NCBI GenBank assembly: GCA_024364735.1
Contig: JAGFNQ010001634.1
Span: forward strand, 409,315-473,314
DNA: 64,000 nt
Reading direction: 5' to 3'
DNA from: Boesenbergia rotunda
Lineage: Eukaryota > Streptophyta > Magnoliopsida > Zingiberales > Zingiberaceae
Made by a program: the position numbers and the translations under genes. The notes under the pieces were generated by a model. The model made no database searches, was not told where the DNA came from, and worked only from the letters and a program-made list of their open reading frames with translations. Below, one piece after another: positions 1-11,230 of the stretch. Position 1 is the first letter of the stretch. Each line of letters begins with the position of its first letter.

Positions 1-856
1 GATCGAAGTATCTTAATACTTTTGCCAAGTGTTTCTCTACTTCATTTCTGAACTCTTTGAATTTCTCAAAAGCATCAGATTTGTGTTTCATCAAGAACAC
101 ATACCCGAATCGTGAGTGATCATCGATAAAGGTGATGAAGTAGCTATAGCCTCCTTGTGCAAGAGTTGACATTGGTCCACATGCATCAGTATGTATTAGA
201 CCAAGCAATTCTCCCACTGGATTACCTTTTCCAGAAAAGGGTAATTTGGTCATCTTGCCTTTTAAGCATGATTCGCATGTATCAAATGAACCGGGTTCAA
301 ATGATTCCAGAATCCCACATCAGTGTAATTCGGTCATGCGTTTCTTACTTACATGGCCAAGACGGCAATGCCAAGTGTGGGAGTCTATTCGATTATCTAT
401 TCGAGCATGTTTGTTGCTAACTTCGATATTGAAAACGTCACTGGATAAATCTAACGTGTAGATACCATTGCACAAAGTTCCATTCCCATAAAGAACTCCA
501 TTTAAAGTTATGTAACAACAATTGTTACTAAAAGTTGAATGATAACCCTTTTCATTCAAACATGAAATAGATACAATGTTCTTTATTAAAGAAGGAACAA
601 AATAACAATTATCCAATTCTAAGACACGTCCAGTGGGGAGCTTTAGCAAATATGTTCCGATGGCAACAGCAGCAATCTTTGCTCCATTTCCAACTCGCAA
701 ATTCGCTTCTCCTTTGACGAGTCTTCTTCTATTCCTTAGCCCCTGTATGTCATTACATATATGTGAGCTACACCCAGTATCAAGTACCCAGGTATTTGAG
801 GAAATAGAGTGACATTCAATAACGAAGATACCTGAAGAGGATGGGGCACCGGATGC
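1..856 (-). pseudogene. Copia pol, N-terminal part: protease, pre-integrase, integrase core
   Basis: This continues the gag frame after a TAG at 857-859. The retropepsin active site is seen as WVLDTGCSSH around 740-785. A GAG-pre-integrase segment with the HCRLGH motif follows near 345-365. The integrase core then shows its first two acidic residues, in HTDACGP and in FIDDHSR, before the window edge. A TGA at 320-322 interrupts the frame where related elements usually have Arg (CGA to TGA). No frameshift is seen, so the decay is by point mutation only. The third catalytic residue, RT and RNase H lie outside the window. Confidence 0.85.
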
Positions 857-1639
857 CTATTCTTCAAGACTCAAGATAACCTTGCAGTTTCTTCGCCAGT
901 GACCCTCCTTGCCACAATGATGGCAAGTTCCTTTTGGTTTCTTTTCAGTCTTTTTGGCCTTTTTCTTCTTTCCTTTATTCTGTTCTTTGGCCTTCCTTTT
1001 AGAACCTTTCTTTGAGGAACCAACTAACAGTACCGCCTTTTGATCCGGCTTTACAGAAGGCTCCACAGTCTTCAGCAGGTTGAGCAACTCAGGAATGGTG
1101 GTCTCTAGTTTGTTCATCCGATAGTTCATCACAAATTGTGAATAACTTTTGGGTAAACAACTCAGAATTAAGTCAATACTTAGTTCATGATCCATTGCAA
1201 AATCGAGTGTGCTCAGTCGCTCAATGTACCCCAACATCTTTAACACAAACTGCGAAGCAGAAGTGCCTTCCTGCATCTTAGTGGTGAAGAGGAGTCTGGA
1301 GACTTCGAACCTTTCGGATCTCGCCTGCTCTTCAAACAACTCATGAAGATGGAAGATGATGGTATTAGCATCCATATGCTCATGCTACTTTTGCAACTCA
1401 GGTACCATAGAGGCTAGCATGATGCAACTCGCAAGTTCAGAATCGGTCACATGTTTCTGATAGGCCATTAGCTGGTCTGGAGTTGCACCTTCTGGAGGAG
1501 GGTTAGGAAGTTGATTTTCAAGGACATAAGCAAGCTTCTCTGCCTTGAGGACTATCCTCAGGTTTCGAAGCCAGTCCATGAAGTTTGGCCCAGTCAGTTT
1601 ATTGGTGTCCAAAATGGAACGCAAGTTTAGGGAAGACAT
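857..1639 (-). pseudogene. Copia gag with one internal stop
   Basis: The start MSSLNLRSILDTNKLTGPNF is the usual N-terminus of this Copia gag type, so ATG at 1637-1639 is the natural start. The capsid region is complete. The C-terminus has a Lys-rich stretch and one CCHC zinc knuckle (CHHCGKEGHWRRNC). A TAG at 1385-1387 splits the frame after PELQK and the same frame continues with HEHMDA, so this is a CAG-to-TAG change. A second TAG at 857-859 follows the zinc knuckle where the polyprotein should read on into protease. Gag would package the element RNA in cytoplasmic particles. Confidence 0.85.
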
Positions 1640-3337
1640 GATCGAGTGATTATCCTAGAAATACAAATTGAGATTATGTGAGAAGAATGATTAAAGAATG
1701 TATCATCATACATAAATTAAATCCTATTTATTTTACGAATTGAATCACCCTTATTATCAATTCGGGAGATCGTAGGAACATCTCCAAATAGGTTGATATC
1801 CAACCATAGATAAGAACAACCATGACTGTGGCCATCAAGTTTTTCTTAGCTATGAAGGTAGGTAATTATACCGATTACACATCACATATATGCAACTATC
1901 ACTTTATGTTATCAACTAATTGAATGTTTGCATAAATCATTGGATTGTTAACTCATTAACAAGTATGCAACATTATACATAGCACCCAACTGCACCTCTC
2001 TTTACATCGACCTTGCCTGTGGCACAACAAATCGATGCTCCAAGCTTAAGGCTAACCCATTAATCAAGAAATAGTTTTAATATGGTTGGAGTTCATTCAA
2101 TCGTTTAGTCAGGCTTGGATGTGTCCAACAACCAAAACTAAGGATTGACCTCTGACTCCAGCTATATTGTTCATAAACTAATTCCATGGTTTGAACATGT
2201 TGAGGTTCAAGCCGGGCATGGATGTGTCCATCAACCCAAACGAGAAACAAAACTCCGGTTCTAACCATATTAATGGAAGGTGTTAAACTTAATATTTTGT
2301 AAGGGGTTTTGGGTCTCATCTTTTCTAAGCACATTCATGACATATAATTATGTCATGACTAACGATTTCTTTAATAAAGTATGTATGTGACTTAATTTAT
2401 CAAGTCTCATGAATTGAATTAGGAACCGGATTTCCTAATTCTAATTTCATACTTTATTAAAGGAATTGTTTTGGGAAACAATTTCCTAAATTGTCATAAT
2501 CAATTTCGGAAATAATATGTTTAAGACTTTGATTTCTCTAAATCAAATCTTATTAAATTAAGAGACAATTCTCTTAATTCAACGACATATTATTTTCATG
2601 AAAATCTCAATTAAGAAAACTCTATAGGAAACCATTTTCCTAATTAATTTTGGAGACATCAATATGTAAGAGCATCACCTCTTAAATCATATTTCATTCA
2701 TGGATTTAATTAATTACAACAAATTATTTTCTAAGGGTGGCTCCTCGAGGCTCAGATACCCAAAGAAAAGAAATTTGTCGTAAATTCAATTTGGTCCATT
2801 TCGGAAACGCAACCAAATCAAACATGACAATTTCAGTCAAAATTGGGAAATTAAATTACAACAACTAACTTTAAATTGGACTGCTCCCCGAGGCTCAATC
2901 CAAAATAAAGAATTTTGTTAATAATTTAAAGTCAATTCGAATTTGAAATTGTCAACTAATTATCCATAAATTTGTCTAGACTTTCTCAAAAGAAAGTGCC
3001 CAAAATTGCGAGATTTCATAATAGGTTTTCAGAATGGTTGTAAGTTTCTGGTACAAAGAAAACTTACATATTTCCAAAATTGGAAAATTTCTAAAATAGA
3101 AAAATTTCCAAAATTGGAAAGTTTCCAAAGATGGGAAGTTTTCACAATTATCATAAAATTTCAGAAACTAGGATATTTCAAAAGTTTGCGAAATTTCATG
3201 AGGATTTCCAAACTTCGAAATTCCTAAATCCAAAATTTATTATAATTGGAAAGTTTCCATAATTGAAAAATTTTCCAAAATTGAGATTATGACAAAGTTT
3301 TCCGCAAAACAATTATATGATTATGTCGAACACTAAC
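1640..3337 (-). other. Copia 5' leader, non-coding
   Basis: AT-rich, about 1.7 kb, between the primer-binding site and gag. No supported gene. Between roughly 3050 and 3300 the short palindromic phrase TTTCCAAAATTGGAAA and variants recur several times. Two copies of a GAGGCTCA-containing phrase lie near 2745 and 2890. Confidence 0.6.
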
Positions 3338-3352
3338 CGGCTCTGATACCAC
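3338..3352 (-). other. Primer-binding site, tRNA-Met type
   Basis: On the minus strand this reads GTGGTATCAGAGCCG directly after the LTR end TCCCAACA. TGGTATCAGAGC is the classic plant initiator tRNA-Met complement. It fixes both the element's strand and the LTR inner boundary. Confidence 0.9.
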
Positions 3353-3847
3353 TGTTGGGACCGGGTGCATGTTGACAAGGATACGGGTTCGTAAAATTTT
3401 AAATTTTTACGTGCAGCGGAAGAATTAGCATAAAATAATTTCTTAAATTATTTTAACCACGTATCTAGCATGCAACCTTATGATGTGTGGACATGATCAT
3501 AAATTAAAACTTTTGCGGAAAAGTAAACTATTTTACTTAGTACCTCGCGTAACTCGAAGTAAGGGACGAGATCCAACCGTAGCGTCCCTTGGAAGCTCCG
3601 CCTCTATTCGCGTCCACTCCGAGTTCTCTTCGGGATGACTTCGCAAAGTCACGAGTTTTGTGCCGACGAGAACTACTAGATTCTCTAAAGGCACAACTAG
3701 AAGATCAAGAGAGAAGAAAGGAAACTAACCACCAAGAGACGGAATCTAAATTCCGAGAAGGAAGGAGATGTGATCCACTTCTTCTTCTTCTTGGTTGGCT
3801 TCTCCTTGGTGTTGATGGCACACGACAACTTCTTGGAGAAGATGGTG

Positions 3848-3908
3848 TGCCGGCCCTAGGAGGAGGAGGCGCCGGCCCTAGGGTATGCTAAGGGGCGCCG
3901 GCCCTAGG
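3848..3908. repeat. GC-rich palindromic boxes GGCGCCGGCCCTAGG x3
   Basis: Three copies of a GCCGGCCCTAGG box, two of them preceded by GGC, form a GC island in an AT-rich LTR. The boxes lie about 100-160 bp downstream of the TATA-like box on the coding strand. This places them in the transcribed part of the LTR. Confidence 0.7.
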
Positions 3909-4007
3909 TGGGAAGGAGAAAGGGAGGAAGAGAATAAGAGAGAGAGGGAGAGAATTAATCTCTTGATAGCTCAATCGATTGGGAATTCAAGGCTTGCCTT
4001 TGGTTCC

Positions 4008-4015
4008 TTTATATA
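4008..4015 (-). promoter_or_regulatory. TATA-like box of the Copia LTR
   Basis: Minus strand TATATAAAG in an otherwise mixed context, a plausible Pol II TATA box for the element. Transcription would run toward lower coordinates. No dyad array lies directly upstream of it, unlike other LTRs in this window. Confidence 0.5.
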
Positions 4016-5647
4016 GTGGTCTCTCCCTTGCCAAGTCTCTCTTTTAACGGAATTAACGGAATTAGTTATCATAAGAAATTTATCTTATAAAGTTTCTTAT
4101 GAATTATTCCGTTAAGCCTAGTTTTATTATAACTAACTTTATAATAAAACAAATTCTTCTCTCCTTTAATTATGGAATAAATTATACAAGAATTTTATAA
4201 ATTTTCTTATTATGGAAAAATCAATTCATAATTGATTTTATAAAATTAAAATAAAACAATTCATGGATTATTTTAATTTCCATAAAAAGAATAAATTTCT
4301 ATAAATTTATTTATATAAATTTCTTTATACAAATTTATTTGTCCATAATTTATAAAACAAATCGTGCTAGATTTATTTTATTAATTAAACCAAATAAATT
4401 GGTTTTCTCCCCAAGTGGTGGCCGGCCAAACCAAAGGGGTTTGGCACCCTCTTTGGCCGGCCAAACCGAGCTGCACCCTTCGCGAATTAAACTCATTTAA
4501 TTCGCCCAATAAGCCTTCAAAAGACTTAGCCAATTTTAGCTTCCGTTGCGCCTCTGATTAACTCAGATTCGACTTATTTCTCTTGATCGGAAAATCCAAT
4601 TTTCAACTCATTTTAAATCCCTCGGATTACTCGTAGTGCGTGTGACTAAATAGGCTTTCGATTTATGTTGGCCGTCTATAATCAACCAATTATAGAACGA
4701 TCATGAGTGGCAGCTAGTAGTACATCATGATCCCCAATTAATCGAAAGATCAACGGTTGACCTCAGAAGTAATTCTGAAACCCTTCAGCAGCTCTAATGA
4801 ATTGTGTCTCATTCCTTTCACCATCTTATACCCACTTGGTTTAGGACACGGTCTATTTGTGTCAGTCCCCACTAGGCTGACTACGTCACACCTAGCCCAA
4901 GTAGTGTCTTTCTCGTCCTTTGGATTTCTAATTACTCTCATGTATTTAAGAGACTCATACTCTAAACATGATATGCTCTGGCCAGAGGCTTTGAGTAACA
5001 ATCCGACGATAGGCCTGGGTATACATCTCCTCGCAAGGAGTGGTGAATCCTTTGTAGGCTGTTCAAACATCTTCGGGCACTTCGGCTTATACCCAACCAT
5101 CCTGGGTCCACACCTCCTTGGAGATGCTTGCTTAAGATGTTAAAGTATAAGTCTCCATGACCAAGATGACTTGAACACCGCAAGTCAAAGGAACATCGCA
5201 CTTAAGCTGCAATAAGAACTTCATTGACATATCTATATAGATTACCATATGAAGTTTTACAGCTAGTCACTCCAATGAACTAGTTCCCTTAACTAGCATC
5301 CATGTTTATCTCCGGACATCCCAATGTCACCAGCCAGTGAGAATCAGCTGATTAGATAATAACCCATGCTAGTCTCAACAGAATTGATAGTGTCCGTATT
5401 TATCAATTCATCGACTAGGGATATTTTCAATACTTCACAATTGCACAGTTAGAGATAGTCACTAGTTGTGATCCCATCACAAATTCTCTTATGCTGTGAA
5501 TTATATTGCGGACATTCAGTAGATGAGTTTAAGATCCCAATCAAATACACAAACATGTATACTCAAATAGTGAATATTCATTTATTAAAATAAATGTTTA
5601 CAATCATAAGGCGATTGCCTTAGGACACTTCTCTCATATCACTAACA

Positions 5648-6367
5648 TCAAGTACTATTGATGTTAAATGCTTTAAGGAATCAAAGAGTTTTGCAAGGTC
5701 TGAAAGCAATGCCGTGGAGCTGAAAGTTTAAAAAAAAGAGAGAACAAGGAAAAAGAAGGAAGCAAGGTTGGCACACAAGAACAAACTTGGCACATTGAGA
5801 CTAATAGGGTTTTCTTCATCCAAATCAAAGACATTGTTTAAATTTGACTTCACCACACTTTTTATATCACTAGAGGACTATAAAGTGAAGCAAAGTACAT
5901 TGAAAATATTCTTGAGCAACCAAGTCTCTCATTTCATCAAATTTTCTATTTTCTTGGCTTTTACTCCATTCCTTACCAGTTTTTATGTCTTTCACTTATT
6001 TTTGTAGATGTTGATCCTAATCATGAATAATGGTGGAGAGTAGATAACAAGCAAGCCTATGGTAGTGCAAGAAGCATGTGTGTTTGAGTGAGCTCTACTT
6101 TCATCATGAAGTTAGAATTCAAGAAGAGAGCCACCAAAAATTTCCCTTGAAAGACTAGTGAGTTAAATTCATCTCAATGAATCATGAAGGATGAAAAGGC
6201 TAAGTTGTTGATTTAAGGACGAGATACTGATCCATAGAGCTTAGATTTTTGAGAATTGACGACCCTAGGTAATTTCTTTTTATTTGCTTCTAATTATGCT
6301 TGGAACAAGTCTAGGGGATACATATTTAGTAGTTTCGTGAGACGCACAAGCTTAAGTGTGGGGGAGT
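5648..6367 (+). other. 3' tail of an Athila-like Gypsy element, ending in a polypurine tract
   Basis: Non-coding stretch with the same purine-rich style (GGCACA, GAGCTGAAA phrases) as the 3' region of the next element. It ends TTAAGTGTGGGGGAGT directly before TGATAAGTGC, the usual polypurine-tract/3'-LTR junction of Athila-type elements. It is therefore the 3' internal end of a copy whose body was lost or displaced by the Copia insertion. The short ORF inside (5768-6007) is not convincing. Confidence 0.65.
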
Positions 6368-9003
6368 TGATAAGTGCTATTTTATTGATTATTTCAAATG
6401 TTAAAATCCATGTTTGACCCAAATTTTACATGCGTAACATTGAATTTACCCTCGATTCCATAGATTAGTTCTATTTTGGGCTTTATTGTAAATCTTTATA
6501 CATTTAAAATATTTTTGAACTTAATTGTCGATCTATTTTTGTAGGCATGAAAGGATCATGGAGCGAGGTCAAGAATGATCAGGATCAGGTTCAGATCAAG
6601 GCGATCAAGCTTTGGAGAACTGTGAGCCGTCCATTCAGAAGTTAAGCAGATCTCGATCACCCAGGGCAAATCAGGTGGATCCAAGCTGAGGAAAGGTAGA
6701 TCTGATCATCATAATGAGATTTGGAGGTTTAGGGGTAAATTGGAGAAGATCCAGCCGTTGGATCAAGACAAGGGGATCTAGACCATCCATTTGAGAAAAG
6801 AGAGGATCCGGACCATCCGCCACTGATCTAGTGAATCCGAGCTGGGATTAAGGTTAATCAAGCATTTGGATCAAGATCTGAAAGTTTTATCAAAATCAGA
6901 GATCATTTGACCGTTGGATCGAGCTCGGGAGGACCTAGACTGTCCATTCAAGATCAGGTTGATCTGGGCCATCCATTGCAAATCTAGAAGATTCAAGATA
7001 CCCCGAGGCAGATGTTGACCCCTGATCAAAGTCATTAAATTTTGGGTTCAATCAGAGCAGTTTTAGCCGTTGGATCAAGCCAAATCAATCTAGGCCGTTC
7101 ATTCCTAAATACTTAAGGAAAATTTCCCTCGGCTTCTTCCTTGTCGCGTCTTCGCTGCAATAGTCATCTTCTTCATTTTTCTTCGAGTTTTCTTGCAATT
7201 TCCTTAGTTTGAAGGCATGACCACCTCATTTCAACATTGGAACAAGATTTGGATCATTGGGAGATAGCTTCTGTGGAGATTTCAGCTCAGAATTGCGCCG
7301 GAACAGAGCTGTCTGAGGGTTTCGGTAGTTTTGTGAACCGATCGCTTGGATCTCACCCGCGTGCCATTTCCGTCCATCTGAGCCATCTGTAGGGGTCCTC
7401 AGGTATGCTCAGAGCATCTTCAAATCATCATCGCAATCCCTTACATTGAGATCGAGGAGTTCGGATTGGAATTTCCAGTTGAGTGCAAATTGAGCAGAAT
7501 CGATCGCAGAGACAATCTTCCAGTGATTTGCGGAGCTGAAAGGGTTCTTGGCTTGCCCTTGTGTGACGGCAAGGAGGTTTTGAGCTAAGGGAGGATTGAG
7601 GCTTAGTTTCCGTAGCTAATTTCTTTCGGTTTTAGCTGTAATTTCATTTCTGCCGCAACTTCAATCTGAATTTCTGTATCAGCTGTTTCAGTTTCATTTT
7701 CTGAATGGTTCAGTTGTAATTAGGTTTCAGTTCTCAAGTTTGCAAGCATTAGATAGGTAGTTTGTTAGTGAGCAATTGCAATTCGTTTAGTTGTTTCGTA
7801 GCTAAGTATCTTTTCTGCATTTCCCTTGGCTTGTAGCGTATCAGTTTTTCCTCTTGTAGCGTATCAACTTATCATTTCTGAATTCAATCTCCATTTCTGC
7901 CATTCTTAGTTAGCATTTCTGAATTTCGAATCAGTGAGCTTAGTTTTCGTCTGAATTGAATCTGAACATTAGAATTTAGTAACTTAATCTCAGCTTTTTG
8001 TGTTTCAATTTCCATTTCTGCTAGTTAATTTCTTTTCAGCAAGTTTCGGTTTTGTGTCAAGTCTTTCTTTTGCTTCGAGCTGTGCCCTCGACCCCAACCG
8101 TTTTGTTGTTCTGCAGTGGTTGTTGCTTTCATTGCTAAATTTCTGCAGTAAATTCACTAAGTTCTGCACCTTTCATTTCTGCACACCCTTTGCTTCTGAA
8201 CTCAGCAGTTTCCCTTTTCTGCGTGTCAAACTTGTTTCATTCCTGCACTTGTGCCAAGTGACAATTCAGCATTTGATTGGTGCCAAGTTAAACATAGTTT
8301 CGGGTGTGTCATTGTAATTGAATCCAGCTTGATTTGAACTCAATTTGTTCAGAATTTCAGTTTTCAAATCTACAAATCCAATTACAGTTTCTGCACTTTA
8401 AATTGCTCGAGAAGTCTATATTCTATTTGTTGTTTCTCATCCATTTGCTTCAAATAAATTTCTTTACATCAATTTACTGATTTGCATTTCGCTAAGCTTT
8501 TGGCACATTCAGTTTGTTTCATTTCCGCAAAGTGTATCAAGTGAACACTCATTCTTGATTATTGGATGGTTTGTTTGGCACTTGGTTCTTTTTAGTTTCA
8601 ATTCGGCTGAAGTTCAATACAAATTGTCGAGTACTCTTGCATGTGAATTCAGTGTTATTCATCAAAGTTGTCTAATTTGCATTGGTTTGATTAAGTTCAT
8701 AATTGGTTAAATCCTTAAGTGCCATTACCTAGTTTAAGTTGCTTAGTGAAGTTCCCTTTCTTGTATCTCATTGCATTGTCATTTTCGATTGCAACCCAAA
8801 ACCCAAATTTCATTTAAAACCCAAAAATACCAACGACACATAAACTCGAGCTCAAATCAAACAATCTCAACTAGCCCTAGGAAAAATACGACCTGTGGCC
8901 CTTTTACTACGTTTTCATTCTTTGATAGCAAAAGGGTTTCCGGCTTTTCACATATCTAAATTTTGAGACCCACATTCGTGACACCTAGTTAGCGGGTCCA
9001 TCA
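6368..9003 (+). repeat. Athila-like LTR, 2636 bp
   Basis: It starts TGATAAGTGC and ends GGGTCCATCA (TGAT...ATCA ends). A polypurine tract lies immediately to its left and a primer-binding site immediately to its right. Between 6600 and 7090 a loose repeat of CCGTTGGATC and GACCATCC phrases recurs, followed by a weak TATA-like TAAATA near 7110. ORFs in it look like chance. Confidence 0.8.
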
Positions 9004-9010
9004 AAATTTT

Positions 9011-9028
9011 TGGCGCCGTTGCTGGGGA
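9011..9028 (+). other. Primer-binding site, tRNA-Asp type, one mismatch
   Basis: TGGCGCCGTTGCTGGGGA, seven bases after the LTR end. It matches the 3' end of plant tRNA-Asp(GTC) except T for C at one position (compare 63052-63069). Confidence 0.85.
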
Positions 9029-9177
9029 TACTACTAGTTGAGTTGTTTGATTTTTGCTTGTGTGCTTATTTCACATCTTTCTTGATTTATTTTTGTGCTT
9101 ACTGCTATATCTGGTGATCTGATATTATTTGTTTCATCTTTCTTTATCTATTTTTACTGCGATTTATTTTTGGTTTT

Positions 9178-11230
9178 ATGACCAGATCTACAGGTGGTGA
9201 TCTTGAAGAATTTGACCCTGAAATTGAGAGACCTTTCAGAGCAAGGAGGAACCAAGGCATACTTTCAGAGACTATTAATATACCTTCTCTTCAGTCTATT
9301 CCCACTCATTCAGGCAGTATCATGGCAGACCACCAGAAGACTATGAAGGAACTCGCAGCACCAGATGCTACATTTCAGTATTCCAGCATTGCTTATCCAG
9401 AGCTTGCTGGTGATTTTGAGCTTAGATCTGGACTCATCCATTTGCTGCCCAAGTTTCAAGGATTATCTGGAGAAGATCCAAATAGACACCTGCATGAGTT
9501 TCACGTTGTATGCTCCACTATGAAGCCTCAGGGCATTTCAGAAGAAGATATCAATCTGAGAGCTTTTCCCTTTACCCTGACAGGAGCAGCAAAAGATTGG
9601 TTTTACTACTTACCCACTAGGCACGTGTCTAGTTAGATTTCTATGAAGAAAGCATTTTTGGAAAAATATTTCCCAGCCTCCAGAACAGCAATCATTAGAA
9701 AAAGCATTTGTGGCATTCAGCAAGTGGTGGGTGAGACACTTTATGACTACTGGGAGAGATTCAACAAACTTTGTTCAAGTTGCCCACAGTACCAGATCAG
9801 CGAGCAGCTTCTTATTCAATACTTTTATGAAGGATTATTGCAGATGGATAGAATCATGATAGATGCTGCAGCTAGAGGAGCCCTAGTTAACAAAACGCCA
9901 GATCAAGCTAGGGAACTTATTTCAAACATGGCTGAGAACTCACAACAATTTGGAAGCAGAGCATTGACTACTAGAGGAGTGGGTGAAGTTCAGATAGTTC
10001 CTAATGATCAGAAGGAGATTAAGAATGCATTGGTAGAGCTCACATCAGCGGTTAAGCAAATGGGTCTCAATATTGCAAGTCAAAATTCAACTCCTTCAGC
10101 ACCTCACCAATCAAGCCAAGTGATGAGTGTATGTGGCATTTGCGCTAGCCAAGAACACAATTCAGATTCATGTCCCAACCTCCAACAAGATGAGTCACTA
10201 GTGGCATTGGTTAGGGGACAATTTCAAGCCAGAAACAACCCTTACTCCTCTACTTATAATCCTAGTTGGAGGGATCATCCAAATCTGAGGTATGGGAACT
10301 CTTTTTACCAACAGAACCCTCAGTAACAACAACTCCAGCAAACTCATCAAAATCAACAATTCCAACCCCAAAATCAGCAGTTTCAGCCAACATTTCAGCA
10401 AACTCAGCCCCCATTTCAGCAATTCCAGCCTCAATTCCAGCCATATCAGCAAGGGCAGCAAGGTTTTCAATCATTTCAAACTTTCCAACCTCAAAATCAG
10501 CAAAATTTCTAGCCCTCACAGCTTTACAATCCAAGTTTCCAGCCTATGGAAATTCAGTCCTCACCACAGAATTTTCCACTTCAGAACCAGACTTTTCAAG
10601 GATATAACTCTCAGCAAGGTTTTCAAGCATGTCCACCTTCTTATCAGCCCTATCAACAGCCAATTCAACCTTCCTATCAGCCCCAACAGCCCTATGTTCA
10701 ACAATTTCAACAACCTACTTCATCATTTCAAGGTCAATAAAGGAACTATGCTAACCAAGGAGGCTATGGGTGCTCAAGTGAAGGAAATGAGCAGCAACAA
10801 AAAATGATGGAGATGTTACAACAAGTTTTACAACAAAAACAACAACAACAGCAAGTTTTACAACAACAACAACAACAATAAAGAACTGAGCCGGCCATAC
10901 AAAACCTTGAGAGGCAAATGGGACAATTGGCTAGTGGGATAAATCAAAGTCAAGCTCAAGGATCAATCCAACTACCTTCCCAAGCTGTTCCTAATCCGAA
11001 AAGGAACGTGAGTGCTATTACTTTGAGAAGTGGGAAGGTTACATCATCTCAAAATGGTCCAAGAGCTGAAATTTCTGAAAACAGGGCAGCACCTCCATTT
11101 CCAGCTCAAGACAGCCCTGAAACGATGTCAAATTCAGTTGGTTCCACCCCTAGTCCGTGCCCAACACCTTCCTCAAGTAATCCTGCAATTTTGGTGAAAA
11201 CGGAGGAGAAATCAGTGCCGAGACGCAATT
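9178..11230 (+). pseudogene. Athila-like gag with glutamine-rich tail
   Basis: ATG at 9178 opens a gag typical of Athila, with RPFRARRNQ near the start and a Retrotrans_gag domain (FLEKYFPASRTA, near 9655-9690). A knuckle-like segment CGICASQEHNSDSC follows at about 10130. Next comes a very Gln/Pro/Phe-rich stretch (10270-10880). In-frame stops occur at 9634-9636 (TGG to TAG, from the family pattern), 10324-10326, 10510-10512, 10738-10740 and 10879-10881, most in Gln codons. The gag-like frame resumes after each one. A frameshift near 11200-11240 joins it to the protease frame. It would encode the particle protein if intact. Confidence 0.8.

Larger units (their letters stand above)
1..5647 (-). 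mobile_element. Ty1/Copia retrotransposon, 5' part, cut by window edge
   Basis: Reading on the minus strand, the order is 5' LTR (3353-5647), tRNA-Met primer-binding site (3338-3352), a long leader, gag (from 1639) and the start of pol, which runs off the left edge inside the integrase core. The domain order gag, protease, integrase is that of Copia. The 2.3-kb LTR and the gag style recall the Tork/Angela group; that lineage call is from memory and weaker. Three in-frame nonsense codons make it inactive. The five bases after the LTR, TCAAG at 5648-5652, would be the target duplication to look for at the other end. Confidence 0.9.
3353..5647 (-). repeat. Copia 5' LTR, 2295 bp
   Basis: It begins (plus strand) TGTTGGGACC and ends CACTAACA, giving TG...CA ends with an imperfect terminal inverted repeat. 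The outer end reads, on the minus strand, as a run of GTCCTAAGGCAATCGCC, a phrase common at the start of plant Copia LTRs. GCAGCGGAA (TTCCGCTGC on the coding strand) lies at 3413-3421, 60 bp from the LTR 3' end. The plus-strand ORFs inside have no recognisable product. Confidence 0.85.

Noticed and set aside
4750..5201. ORFs of 79-128 aa on both strands in the Copia LTR
   Set aside because: They lie in LTR non-coding sequence, overlap each other on opposite strands and match no family.
5641..5664. Inverted repeat AACATCA/TGATGTT at the Copia LTR edge
   Set aside because: Seven bases in AT-rich DNA, crossing the insertion boundary; likely chance.
8000..8317. 105-aa ORF in the Athila LTR
   Set aside because: Phe/Ser-rich translation of T-rich LTR sequence.
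10198..10534. Minus-strand ORFs of 90 aa opposite the Gln-rich gag tract
   Set aside because: Low-complexity mirrors of the CAG/CAA-rich gag sequence.
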